DNA of 34,425 bases from Candidatus Pelearchaeum sp. (GCA_015520425.1 WAQC01000020.1:1-34425), one strand, 5' to 3'. Positions 15,254 through 23,190 are shown, counted from the stretch's first letter. The notes: a model not told the origin generated them from the letters alone. Made by a program: numbers and translations.

Positions 15254-16895
15254 CAAGCAGGGCGTGTATCATGTTTTCACTGTTTATAGATTGTTGGACG
15301 CTGGCCTGCGTGGCTGGATATTCTACCAAGAGCCGCGGCCTCACCGCGAGCCATAGGCTGCGCTGGAAACCCATGTCATCAAGGTAGGTTATCTTAACAG
15401 TTTTCTCATGTTCGGGGCGCCTGAGCCTAATCGCCTGAACATCAAGGGAGTTCATGAAGTCAGCCAGCTTGTATCTACTCTCATCATCAACGATAAATCG
15501 CTTACCATCCTCAGACAACTTAACTCCTTCTACCTGTATCTCCTCGGCTGGCGTGGCGCCGATATTAGCGACGCGCAGCATTAGGGTATCGTCGTTGAGC
15601 CTATAGCAGTCAGCCACTAGGTAGCTGCGTAGGAAGCTGGGCGGCTCTATCAGGAAGTGCTGCGGGAGGACAGGCGGCCTAGGAGGCTCATGAGAAAGGA
15701 TAACATCCCACACGCTAAGAGCGCTAACCACGCTCCCAATATCAAGAGCAGCCTCACCATCAACATCCACGGGGAGCCTGCTCATAATCTCCCTAAGATA
15801 CTTAGAAGCCTCGCTCCTAAGGAGGCTGCCCACATAGCTGTCCGAACTAGGGCTGGACTGGCTTAGAGTTATCGTATCCATCAACAAGCAGCACCAGGCG
15901 ATAGCATAGTCATCGCCTAGGAGCTTGTAGAGGAGGTGCGCTTGGTAGAGGTGTTTTGAGGACTCAATAAGCTGGGCCGTCCCGTCCTCTTTCTCCAGCG
16001 CCTTGAGCAGCGCGCTATACGCCCTGCATACGTGGGCGTCTGCCGAGACGAAGTAGCGGTCGCGCACCCTCTCCATACCGTTTGCAGCATCTTCCAACAA
16101 GCTAGCAGCTAGGGCGTAGTTGTCATACGACCTATAAGCCTCGGCAGCCGAGAGGAGAGAGTAAGCCTTAGCCAGGAACTTATACGGCTTAAGAGCCTTG
16201 AGCGAGGCTCTCCACATACGCGAGGCAGCGTTAAAACTCAGATTAGCCTCAAAGAGATTTCCACCCCTAACATGCATAAGACCATCAAGAAGATGGAGAC
16301 AGCCAACCATAGTGCTGTCAAGCAAAACCGCATTAGCCCTAACCTGCCTCAGAAGCTTACCAACAAAAACATCAGAACCAGCATATGATGACGCCGAGTC
16401 AAGCTCAATCAAGAAAGAAGTAACACGCGGATGAATGCTGCTCAACTCCCTATAGTATTGAACCAAGTCCAACATGCTGTTGGATAGCTGGAAGTAGTCG
16501 CGGTAGAGGAGGATGAGTTTGAGCGGCGCTTCCTCTGGCGTGAAGAACCCATCCTCATGCGATATTGGATACTCACACTCAGGTATGCCACCCTGCCTGG
16601 TTGCCTGTCTGAGGGAGAGAAGCCTTACAAGGTGGGACGACATCTTCAGAAGCTCAGTAATCCACGACCTGCTGAGCATCGTCTCCATGTGTATGTAGTT
16701 GAAGAGCTGGTGCGCGGCCTCCATGTAGATACTAGCACGCGCATAGTCGCTGGTCGCGGCAGCCATGTTAGCAGCCTGCCACAGGCTCTCGCCAGCAAGC
16801 ATACGGAGCTGCCGCTCATCATACTCAAGCGCAGACTCCACAAGCCTAGCAACACGCTCATCAGCGCGAATCAAGGGCCTATGACAAAGCCACAC
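15234..16895 (-). CDS. Helical-repeat protein with C-terminal beta domain, ATPase-less paralogue
   Basis: This 553-aa protein is mostly helical (about 10-400) with TPR-like pairs such as YARASIYMEAAHQLFNYIH and YALAASLLEDAANGMERVR. A beta domain follows (401-521) with LIEPPSFLRSYLVADCY, LRVANIGATPAEEIQVEGV and VKITYLDDMGFQRSLWLAV. The same architecture, with clear sequence similarity in the beta domain, is found in the minus-strand gene at 26947-28992; that one adds a KaiC-like domain, which this one lacks. It is translationally coupled to the membrane zinc-ribbon protein, so the two likely act together. GTG at 16895 is weak; TTG at 16874 would fit the nearby AT-rich element better. The function is not known from any family I recognise. 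Confidence 0.7.
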   Translation of the reverse strand: MWLCHRPLIRADERVARLVESALEYDERQLRMLAGESLWQAANMAAATSDYARASIYMEAAHQLFNYIHMETMLSRSWITELLKMSSHLVRLLSLRQATRQGGIPECEYPISHEDGFFTPEEAPLKLILLYRDYFQLSNSMLDLVQYYRELSSIHPRVTSFLIELDSASSYAGSDVFVGKLLRQVRANAVLLDSTMVGCLHLLDGLMHVRGGNLFEANLSFNAASRMWRASLKALKPYKFLAKAYSLLSAAEAYRSYDNYALAASLLEDAANGMERVRDRYFVSADAHVCRAYSALLKALEKEDGTAQLIESSKHLYQAHLLYKLLGDDYAIAWCCLLMDTITLSQSSPSSDSYVGSLLRSEASKYLREIMSRLPVDVDGEAALDIGSVVSALSVWDVILSHEPPRPPVLPQHFLIEPPSFLRSYLVADCYRLNDDTLMLRVANIGATPAEEIQVEGVKLSEDGKRFIVDDESRYKLADFMNSLDVQAIRLRRPEHEKTVKITYLDDMGFQRSLWLAVRPRLLVEYPATQASVQQSINSENMIHALLDVYATT

Positions 16896-17078
16896 CTGAA
16901 CAACTTACTTATTTATGTGAGAGAAGACCGCAGGAAACTATACGCCACAAGTAATACACACGCATGTTTTAGATAACTAACAAGCCAATAGACAGCAAGT
17001 TAGGTAACTGCCTTCCCACACCAGCCATGTGGCAAAAATAACTCTACCCATCTCTCGCGCTTCTTGATAGCTGGAAAG

Positions 17079-17086
17079 ATTATATC
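17079..17086 (+). promoter_or_regulatory. TATA element of the acylphosphatase fusion gene
   Basis: ATTATATC is centred about 30 bases before the TTG at 17112, supporting a near-leaderless transcript. Confidence 0.45.
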
Positions 17087-17111
17087 GCGGAGCGCTTATT
17101 GGTAAGCTGTC

Positions 17112-17792
17112 TTGAGACGCGTGAGGGCGATTGTCAGCGGCAACGTTCAGCGGGTTGGATATAGGTTTAGGGTAGCCACGATAGCCAGACTCCTCGGCGT
17201 CAAAGGCTATGTAAAGAACCTAGAAGACGGTAATGTGGAGATAGTCGCAGAAGGGGAGGAAATCAGCAGGTTCCTAGATGAGATAAAGATTAGAAAACCA
17301 CCAATATACGTTGAGGATATTTCCATCTCTGAGGAACAGCCTACTGGAGAGTTTAGGACATTCAAGATAGTTACGGGAAGTCTTGAGGAGGAGATGGTGG
17401 AGGGCTTCGGGACGGGAGCAATGTATCTTGAGCTTCTACTGGATGGTCAGAATAAGTTGTTAGAGGGACAGAACAAGCTACTGGAGGGACAGAATAAGCT
17501 CCTAGAGGGGCAGGAAAAGCTCTTGGAAGGACAGGAAAAGTTATTGGAGAAGCAGGAGAAGCTAATTGAAGGCCAGGAGAAACTTATTGAAGGGCAGGAG
17601 AAGATACTTAAGAGCCAGGAGAGGCTACTTGAGGGCCAGGAGAAGCTTAAGGATGAGTTGAGCGGTATGCGTAGCGAGGTTGTCTCCGAGCTGAAGTCTA
17701 TGCGGGGGGACTTACGGTCTGTATTTGATGAGCGGCTTAGGAGGCTTGAAGAGGATATGGCTAAGGTTAAGGCTAGGCTCGGAGTTTCATAG
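17112..17792 (+). CDS. Acylphosphatase fused to a heptad-repeat coiled coil
   Basis: Residues 1-90 form an acylphosphatase domain. Phosphate-loop GNVQRVGYR carries the expected catalytic Arg18, and GYVKNLEDGNVEIVAEG carries Asn36; Gly14 of the usual VQGVG loop is Arg here. Residues 112-180 contain ten tandem seven-residue units of the type GQNKLLE/GQEKLLE. They are followed by a charged coil (MRSEVVSELKSMRGDLRS) to the end at 226. Free acylphosphatases are about 90 aa, so more than half of this protein is a long parallel coil, likely oligomerising or binding a partner. TTG is the start codon. It lies between a signalling operon and a TadB-like gene and overlaps the latter by six bases at the stops. 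Its substrate is unknown. Confidence 0.85.
   Translation: MRRVRAIVSGNVQRVGYRFRVATIARLLGVKGYVKNLEDGNVEIVAEGEEISRFLDEIKIRKPPIYVEDISISEEQPTGEFRTFKIVTGSLEEEMVEGFGTGAMYLELLLDGQNKLLEGQNKLLEGQNKLLEGQEKLLEGQEKLLEKQEKLIEGQEKLIEGQEKILKSQERLLEGQEKLKDELSGMRSEVVSELKSMRGDLRSVFDERLRRLEEDMAKVKARLGVS
17445..17651 (+). repeat. Ten in-frame 21-bp coding repeats
   Basis: The repeat region encodes ten copies of a seven-residue unit, with synonymous drift between copies (for example CTACTGGAGGGACAG, CTCCTAGAGGGGCAG). The variation at third positions with conserved protein sequence indicates selection on the coiled coil. Confidence 0.85.
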
Positions 17793-18521
17793 TGTGAGCG
17801 ACTCCGTTATAGCCAGGAGTGTTATAGCTATTAGTGTTATGAGGGGCGTTAGTAGAAGGTAGCGCTGTATCCTCGCTTGGAGTATGCCCGCAAAGAGTGT
17901 TGCAGCCAAGGCTGTTACGATGACCATTATCCTTATTGTGGTCGTTACTATCTCTGGCGCTACTTGGAATTTATTGAAGAAGTTTAGTGTCAGGCCTATT
18001 AGGGATGGCATGAGGAGGCTTGATATTACGAGCGCGGTTATCGCCATGCCGCGCGAGCGTTGGCGCCTAGCCCTCACAAGGCGGCGGATAGTATCCATAT
18101 CGTCGGCCAGCATCTTGAGAACATCGGGCCTGACTCCGCCTGCCTCGCCAGTGGTTAGTACGTTAAGAGCGAGCCGCAGGTTGGCTGACTTCGTGCCAGA
18201 GCGCATTCTATCAAGCATCTCGCCGAATGAGAGCTCTTCTTCGCTATGCGCGCGTATCCTATTGTAGAGTTTCCTGACTGGTGTTCTACCTTCTTCAACT
18301 GCTTCAACGAATGCTTGCTCTATCCCCTTCCCCTCCTCAAGCCGCGCAGCTATCACTTGCAGAAGCTGCGGAACTGCCGCGTCGGTCTTCTCCACCACAT
18401 TCTCACTATAAGCCTTGACTATGTAGAATATCATCGCCAAGGCCGCCACTATGGCCAATATCACCCAGTAAGTAGTCCCCGCGAGACGCGATAGCACCTC
18501 AAACAGAACATCAACAACCAT
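17787..18521 (-). CDS. Half-length TadB/TadC-type platform protein
   Basis: This 244-aa membrane protein has one helix near 17-37. A cytosolic type II secretion F domain (about 50-150) follows, with VPQLLQVIAARLEEGKGIEQ, ELSFGEMLDRMRSG and LNVLTTGEAGGVRPDVLKML. Three C-terminal helices begin near ITALVISSLLMPSLIGLTLN. A single F domain of this size is typical of TadB or TadC of Tad pili, not of double-length archaeal ArlJ. It faces away from the major pilin gene. Together with the half-length gene at 23231 and the CpaF-like ATPase at 29146 it would complete a Tad-style motor. TadB and TadC cannot be told apart here with confidence. Confidence 0.8.
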   Translation of the reverse strand: MVVDVLFEVLSRLAGTTYWVILAIVAALAMIFYIVKAYSENVVEKTDAAVPQLLQVIAARLEEGKGIEQAFVEAVEEGRTPVRKLYNRIRAHSEEELSFGEMLDRMRSGTKSANLRLALNVLTTGEAGGVRPDVLKMLADDMDTIRRLVRARRQRSRGMAITALVISSLLMPSLIGLTLNFFNKFQVAPEIVTTTIRIMVIVTALAATLFAGILQARIQRYLLLTPLITLIAITLLAITESLTL

Positions 18522-18726
18522 GCCACATCACTAAAGACTAAAACGCGCATGATGTAGAGGTTATGGTGGCGCTTCCCATGCGAATCATACAATTAAAATA
18601 CGGACAAAATACAATCAACATGCTACAATATTATGCAGATAGCTACGGCCTTATAAGACTTTGAAAAAAAGAAGAACCAAAAATGAAAACAACCAGACAT
18701 AGATTTCGTAGGTATAAGCATGCAAG

Positions 18727-18762
18727 TTGATAATTCTCGATAACCGATAGGTTTTTTATCAA
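18727..18762. promoter_or_regulatory. Operator-like GATA-rich inverted repeat over the pilin promoter
   Basis: TTGATAA (18727-18733) and its exact complement TTATCAA (18756-18762) flank 22 bases holding CGATAACCGATAG. The right arm overlaps the TATA element. The 273-base gap before the pilin is otherwise AT-rich without a gene I can support. Confidence 0.35.
18752..18759 (+). promoter_or_regulatory. TATA element of the major pilin gene
   Basis: GTTTTTTATC contains a T-rich TATA-like core about 40 bases before the ATG. Start of transcription would be near 18781, immediately ahead of the Shine-Dalgarno. Confidence 0.5.
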
Positions 18763-18781
18763 GAATGGTGGTTTTATGGTT

Positions 18782-18788
18782 GGAGGGG
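18782..18788 (+). promoter_or_regulatory. Strong ribosome binding site of the major pilin
   Basis: GGAGGGG lies seven bases before the ATG at 18795. It is the best-formed site in the island and suggests high expression of this pilin; a second ATG follows immediately. Confidence 0.65.
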
Positions 18789-18794
18789 TAGAAA

Positions 18795-19223
18795 ATGATG
18801 AAGGGAAAGCTTGTGCTAGGTGGTAGGAGGCGTGGTATAAGCCCAGTAGTCGCGACTGTCATCATAGTCGCGATTACGATAGTGATTGCGCTGGCCTTCG
18901 CGTTCTGGGCAAGCGGCCTATTATCAGCGTTTCAGCAAACGGAGAGGCTGGAGCTAAGAGCGATAACAGCAACGGATGGCACAATAGTAATACAGATAAA
19001 GAACGTAGGCTCCAATAATGCCGTTATTGATGAGATAATAGGAACACAGGCAGGCTCCATAATATTCTCCACAACTCCCACAGGCGCAACTGCGACGCTG
19101 ACACCAGGTGAAATACAGCGCTTCACATTAAACGATGGGGACTTTGATTCTGGTGAGTCTGTTGATATTACCGTGATAACTACATCAGGAAATACCTACA
19201 CCGTAACGGTGTTCATACCGTAG
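18795..19223 (+). CDS. Probable major type IV pilin
   Basis: This 142-aa protein begins with a basic stretch and a type III signal, GGRRRGISPVVATVIIVAIT, cleaved after RRRG. The long hydrophobic helix VIALAFAFWASGLLSAFQ follows. The head is Thr/Ser/Gly-rich and beta-stranded (TIVIQIKNVGSNNAVIDEII, GNTYTVTVFIP), with no cysteine. Size and opening GISPVVATVI are typical of archaeal pilins of the archaellin N-terminal family. A dedicated promoter and the strong GGAGGGG site make it the best candidate for the main filament subunit. A membrane glycosyltransferase gene follows 48 bases later. Confidence 0.87.
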   Translation: MMKGKLVLGGRRRGISPVVATVIIVAITIVIALAFAFWASGLLSAFQQTERLELRAITATDGTIVIQIKNVGSNNAVIDEIIGTQAGSIIFSTTPTGATATLTPGEIQRFTLNDGDFDSGESVDITVITTSGNTYTVTVFIP

Positions 19224-19228
19224 CCAAA

Positions 19229-19263
19229 ACTATTTCTCTATCCATTTTCCCCTCATTTATTTA
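19229..19263 (+). terminator. Pyrimidine-rich possible terminator after the major pilin
   Basis: The gap after the pilin stop contains a run of T/C-rich sequence (CTATTTCTCTATCCATTTTC and TTTATTTA), typical of archaeal intrinsic termination. The second part may instead serve the next gene as a promoter element. Confidence 0.3.
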
Positions 19264-19271
19264 TGGTATAA

Positions 19272-20690
19272 TTGTTCTCCAACCTGAAGAATCTCAGCGA
19301 GTTAATAGCAAGCCGCAACATGCATCTAGCTCTTCTATTACTCATACCGCTGTCGCTGAGGAGCGCTTTATGGCTTTCTGGAACCGCCCAAAACGTCAAC
19401 CTAGCATTTTATGATGCAGACTTCTTCCTAGATTCTTCATCATATTTCCTAAAGCTTCTTTTCTCTGGCGAGTTCGTCGCAGCCTCCACATTTTACATAA
19501 AATACCAAGTCCCGCCTTATGGTATGTTGATAATAGCAGTCATAACTAGGCCGTTTTTGGGAATTATGGAGCCTTTAAAAGCGGTTCTGGTATCTCCAAT
19601 AATATTCTCATCCCTGACATGTGTCCTACTTTTCTTGATAGGAAGCAGAATCTCCGCCAAAGTTGGGCTTGCAGCATGGGCGCTCGCCACATTTGACCCC
19701 TACCAGCTCCAATTCTCAATAACCTTTCTTGATTCAATCATGAATTTCTTTCTAGCTCTAGCCTTTTACCATCTAATAAGACTGTCAAAGCTAACTCCCA
19801 GGCATATTATCGTCATCAGTTTTGTCTTTGCGTTCGCGATACTCACAAAATATACCGCGGCTGTATTTCTGTTAGTGTTTGTCGTTTTATATGCCTTGGT
19901 TCTTAGAGAGCCTCGTAAAGCAGTAGCCCTTCTCACACTTACCGCGTTGTTCGTGTTGTCTCTGAATTTTCAGCTCTGGACTCCAGAGGGGAGGCAGGCG
20001 TATATGGAGCTGGTTCTCAAGGCGTCGCAGCCTGGAACACCAACCTTCAACACTCTACGCCCACCCATAATACTAGGCCCGCTGGATATAGGCGTTCCAC
20101 TAGCATATCCCTGGTATTTCGCTACATATCTCGGCATGGGATACATCGGCTTCAACACACTACCCTACTTATCCCATCTAGCTTTATTCGCAACACTAAT
20201 CTACATAGCCATCTCGCGTAGAAATATAGCAGTAGATAAGCACATCATGCTATGGGCTGCTACAGCGGTTCTGAGCATAGTTTTCCTCCCCAGAAATTAC
20301 TGGTCTGTAAGCTGGTCTGAAGGGTTCATACAGGGGACGCTGGTTAAGCAGTTTTATCCATACTACTTCATCATCACAGCACCCCCAATAGCCTTACTCG
20401 TAGCATATCTCCTATTTGCGCAGAAGCATTATGAAGATGAGAGTAAGACAAGCCCCCTAATGATGGCTCCCGTTATAGCATTTGCGTCATTCGCCCCGCT
20501 CACAACTGTCTTCCTCCTAACCTTCCCATACTGGAACTTCATCTTCACACTAATCTACAACTACAACACAAACCCAGCATATACACTTGGACTATATGCA
20601 TTCATAGCAACATGCATAATAGCGGCCTACGCCATACTATACACAGCAATCATGCTAAGAAGGCTCAAACAAGCTGGAGCCAACGGTTAA
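19272..20690 (+). CDS. Multi-spanning membrane glycosyltransferase (GT39/ArnT-like, GT-C fold)
   Basis: This 472-aa protein has about ten to twelve hydrophobic helices. A conserved-style acidic motif in the first outside loop, FYDADFFLD (Asp48, Asp50), and YIKYQVPPYGMLI resemble the dolichyl-phosphate-mannose-type family that transfers sugars from lipid carriers to proteins or lipids on the outer face. A charged cytosolic linker (residues about 380-395, HYEDESKTS) precedes the last helices. Its place right after the major pilin suggests pilin glycosylation, which is inference. TTG at 19272 is weak; ATG at 19320 would remove 16 polar residues and begin at the first helix. Confidence 0.72.
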   Translation: MFSNLKNLSELIASRNMHLALLLLIPLSLRSALWLSGTAQNVNLAFYDADFFLDSSSYFLKLLFSGEFVAASTFYIKYQVPPYGMLIIAVITRPFLGIMEPLKAVLVSPIIFSSLTCVLLFLIGSRISAKVGLAAWALATFDPYQLQFSITFLDSIMNFFLALAFYHLIRLSKLTPRHIIVISFVFAFAILTKYTAAVFLLVFVVLYALVLREPRKAVALLTLTALFVLSLNFQLWTPEGRQAYMELVLKASQPGTPTFNTLRPPIILGPLDIGVPLAYPWYFATYLGMGYIGFNTLPYLSHLALFATLIYIAISRRNIAVDKHIMLWAATAVLSIVFLPRNYWSVSWSEGFIQGTLVKQFYPYYFIITAPPIALLVAYLLFAQKHYEDESKTSPLMMAPVIAFASFAPLTTVFLLTFPYWNFIFTLIYNYNTNPAYTLGLYAFIATCIIAAYAILYTAIMLRRLKQAGANG

Positions 20691-20693
20691 ATA
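20687..20693 (+). promoter_or_regulatory. TATA element overlapping a stop codon
   Basis: TTAAATA overlaps the TAA of the glycosyltransferase gene and lies about 36 bases before the next ATG, giving a leader of about ten bases. Confidence 0.45.
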
Positions 20694-20725
20694 CGAAAAA
20701 CACAACCACATACATGATAACATAA

Positions 20726-21301
20726 ATGGCCGAGAAGCTTAAACGCGAGTTCATAGACCTGCTGGAGAAGGATGTGGAGTTCCGCTACACGGTAGCAGGC
20801 TATATAGGACTGTCGGAGATACTTAAGAGACTAGACAGACTAGAAGAGGGCCAGAACAGGCTGTGGGAGAACCAGAATAGGCTTTGGGAGGAGGTTAGAG
20901 ACCTGCGGCGCGAGGCGCTGGACTTAAGGCGCGAGATGGGCGGGCTCTCCGCTACGCTAGGCGCAATATCCGAGGGCGGGGCCAGACGGGCCCTAAGGGA
21001 GTGGCTTAGGGAAAAGGGCCTAGTGGCTGAGAGGCTTAAGCCAATAACAGTCATAGTGGATGGTGAGGAACTGGAGATAAACTTCTACGGCCAAGCACTG
21101 GATAGGGAGGGTAGGAAGATACCGCTATACGCCGAGGCTAAATCAACAATACGAGCGAGAGAAGTGAGAGAGTTCGCGAAGATAGCTAGAGAGGCTGAGA
21201 AGAAGTATGGAGAGGGGCTAAAGCTCATAATAGCGTATAGAATATACGAGGACGCATACAAAACCGCAGAAGAAGAACATATACAAATAATTGAGGCATA
21301 G
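20726..21301 (+). CDS. Coiled-coil plus PD-(D/E)XK nuclease-like protein (DUF3782-type)
   Basis: The 191-aa product has a helical N-terminus, a coiled coil (about 32-72) with EEGQNRLWENQNRLWEEV, and a C-terminal nuclease-like domain. In that domain LEINFYGQALDREGRKIPLY leads to AEAKSTIRAREVREFAKIA, the E-x-K strand of the PD-(D/E)XK fold. The preceding acid is usually Asp (as in EID or EVD) but is Asn here, so catalysis may be weak or absent. Proteins of this architecture are multicopy in many thermophilic archaea and of unknown function. The coil's EGQNRL repeats echo the acylphosphatase fusion at 17112. There is no toxin-antitoxin partner beside it. Confidence 0.7.
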   Translation: MAEKLKREFIDLLEKDVEFRYTVAGYIGLSEILKRLDRLEEGQNRLWENQNRLWEEVRDLRREALDLRREMGGLSATLGAISEGGARRALREWLREKGLVAERLKPITVIVDGEELEINFYGQALDREGRKIPLYAEAKSTIRAREVREFAKIAREAEKKYGEGLKLIIAYRIYEDAYKTAEEEHIQIIEA

Positions 21302-21605
21302 TCTAAAAGCCTCTCAAAACCACCTCTATGTAATTATGGGTTGATACATCATGAAAACACAGAAGAATTAAGGGATTAGAAGGATTGATGAAAGCATCAC
21401 GCCTCGCATCGCGTTTAGCGGTCTTAGAGACGGAGGTAAAAGAACTCAAAGAGAAGATAGCCAGTAGGACATAAGCCTCCCTCCTCATCGGCGCGTGTAT
21501 GTCCAACTACCAATAACTGGAACGGCTATACAGTGTGTGGCAAGCAAGGAATCCATGTAGGGAGATATTTTCATTCCTCTCTTCTCTTAATTAACCGCGG
21601 CCTGT
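21302..21605. other. Intergenic region between convergent genes
   Basis: These 304 bases lie between convergent genes. They contain one possible small coding sequence (21388-21474) and, at 21567-21588, a T/C-rich run (TTTTCATTCCTCTCTTCTCTT) that could terminate plus-strand transcription. I see no RNA gene. Confidence 0.45.
21388..21474 (+). CDS. Possible 28-residue coiled-coil peptide or gene remnant
   Basis: An ATG opens a 28-codon frame ending in TAA, with a charged helical sequence, RLAVLETEVKELKEKI, that reads as a good coiled coil. There is no clear ribosome site; only GGATTAGAAGGATTG precedes it. It may be a true small protein or the remains of a longer coil-containing gene. Confidence 0.25.
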   Translation: MKASRLASRLAVLETEVKELKEKIASRT

Positions 21606-23162
21606 TCATCGTTTACGTGCTATGAAGAATATTGCGTCTCCTATCTTCTCCTTGCGTGCAAGCCCTATTGAGGCGAGCTGACTCAGGTACATATGCTCCA
21701 GTGATTTTGGCCTCCCCGTAATAGCTGAGATTTCATCGCTGGTTGCTCTCTCCTTCTTGAGGAGAGCTTCATACGTTTTCTGGAGGTGTCTGGCTATCGC
21801 CTGTGTAGGCTGGCGTTCCTCCGCTGGTATGTTTATCGTTATGGGCTCTCTATCTTCCTCATCCTCCTGCTTAAAGACCTCCTCAACCGTTGGAGCTATG
21901 TCGTACATGTTTATCTCTATGCTCTCCAGCGTCTCATCACTCTTTGTTGGTGGTTTTTCCTCTTCGTGCTGTATTCCCTTGATGGGCGATATTTCGCGGA
22001 TGCGCGTCTCGTCTATTCTGAAGCGGCCCTCACAGTTTCGGCAGACCACGCCTATAGGTGGTCTTGAGTAGGCCTTGCCGCAGTCTATGCAGACGTATTG
22101 CTGTCCCTCTAGAGCGATGTTGGTTGAGCCGCATGATGTGCATTTCTCTATTAGCTCTAGCTCGCTGGAGCCGCATGAGGGGCAGACGCGTACGCGCTCT
22201 GTCGGCATGAGCCATTTTACGACCTTCTCAACAACTTGGGCGAGGCCATTAACCACATCCTCAATACGGGCATTCTCAATAACTGGAATCCCATATAGCT
22301 CTGCCTTCTCGCGAGCCTGCCTAGAAAGGCCAGGCACGGCCAGGACGACAAGCCCGCGAAGCTCGGCGTCAAGAGCCTTGTTAACCAGCTCGGTTATCTG
22401 CTCCTCCCCTACAGGCTTATCCGACACGAGCAAGTCCACCACTATTCGCGTTCCTGAGTCGGCTTCTGGGGGAGCTGAGGCCGCGAGAGGGAAGAGGTAC
22501 TCGTTTCCAGACTTTCCCCTTATGAGAGCTGGCACCTCTATTGACCAGCCTAGCCTGCGTAGCTTCTCCACCGCCTCGTCTATGTTGAGCAGCTTTATCT
22601 CTGCTAGCTTCTTCTGCTCTGGCTCCATCCTGTATGTGCAGACCTCTGTAAGCCCCTCCTCGCCCTCGCTGAATAACGCTCCGCAGTTTCCGCATTCTAT
22701 CTTCTTCCCAGGCTTCTGCATCGTGCCGCCGCATGTGGCGCATCTATAGATATGGCCTAGTAGATGTGAGCCGCTGCTCATATCACCGCCGCATGAGGGG
22801 CATTTATCGTCTCCAGCACCGCTCTCAAACCCCATATACCCGCACGCGAGGTGCTCAACTATTCTGAGCCGCCTAACCTTGGGAGAACCACACGAAGGGC
22901 ATTGGAGCTTATACCAAATCTTGGCTGAGCCGCATGATGGGCAGGTGGCAACAACCTCACAAAGCTCACGCTTCAGGATACGCTGCTCGGTCAAGTACTC
23001 CAACGCCTGCTTAACCTGGTCATGAGTTAGGTTAAGCTCGTCCTCAATAGAGGGGTATCTAACACCCCTATCAATGCTAATCTCTGGCCTAATCTCCACT
23101 GGCTTGCTGGCTCGCGCCTTATGCACGAGCCAGTGGATTATGGACTTGTAAGCCTGCTCCAT
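21606..23162 (-). CDS. Soluble zinc-ribbon winged-helix signalling protein (TackOD1-like)
   Basis: This 518-aa cytosolic protein has an N-terminal winged helix (1-70, with VRYPSIEDELNLTHDQVKQA). Zinc ribbons follow at 70-160: CPSC, CPSC, the signature IVEHLACGYMGFE, CPSC, CATC and CGNC. A Rossmann/nuclease-like domain without catalytic residues occupies 190-320 (IVVDLLVSDK, LVVLAVPGLSRQAREKAELY). A second zinc set lies at 325-380 (CPSC, CTSC, CIDC, CRNC). After an acidic linker (395-450) comes a further helix-turn-helix-like end (460-518, ATSDEISAITGRPKSLEHMY). The frame is open to 23240, but the ATG at 23162 fits a TATA element and avoids the divergent gene. It is related to the genes at 13424 and 33150. 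Confidence 0.72.
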   Translation of the reverse strand: MEQAYKSIIHWLVHKARASKPVEIRPEISIDRGVRYPSIEDELNLTHDQVKQALEYLTEQRILKRELCEVVATCPSCGSAKIWYKLQCPSCGSPKVRRLRIVEHLACGYMGFESGAGDDKCPSCGGDMSSGSHLLGHIYRCATCGGTMQKPGKKIECGNCGALFSEGEEGLTEVCTYRMEPEQKKLAEIKLLNIDEAVEKLRRLGWSIEVPALIRGKSGNEYLFPLAASAPPEADSGTRIVVDLLVSDKPVGEEQITELVNKALDAELRGLVVLAVPGLSRQAREKAELYGIPVIENARIEDVVNGLAQVVEKVVKWLMPTERVRVCPSCGSSELELIEKCTSCGSTNIALEGQQYVCIDCGKAYSRPPIGVVCRNCEGRFRIDETRIREISPIKGIQHEEEKPPTKSDETLESIEINMYDIAPTVEEVFKQEDEEDREPITINIPAEERQPTQAIARHLQKTYEALLKKERATSDEISAITGRPKSLEHMYLSQLASIGLARKEKIGDAIFFIARKR

Positions 23163-23180
23163 CGCTTGTAGCTCTCCACC

Positions 23181-23190
23181 GATATATGAT
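23181..23190 (-). promoter_or_regulatory. TATA element of the minus-strand zinc-ribbon gene
   Basis: Minus-strand ATCATATATC is centred about 24 bases before the ATG at 23162, consistent with a leaderless transcript. This sequence would lie inside the divergent gene if that gene began at the ATG at 23186. Confidence 0.5.

Noticed and set aside
17445..17651. A CRISPR or other non-coding tandem repeat
   Set aside because: The 21-base units are contiguous without spacers, stay in frame and vary mainly at third codon positions, so they are coding heptads.
18623..18865. An 80-codon minus-strand frame in front of the major pilin
   Set aside because: It overlaps the pilin start, TATA box and ribosome site, and its translation (Phe-rich, low complexity) resembles no protein.
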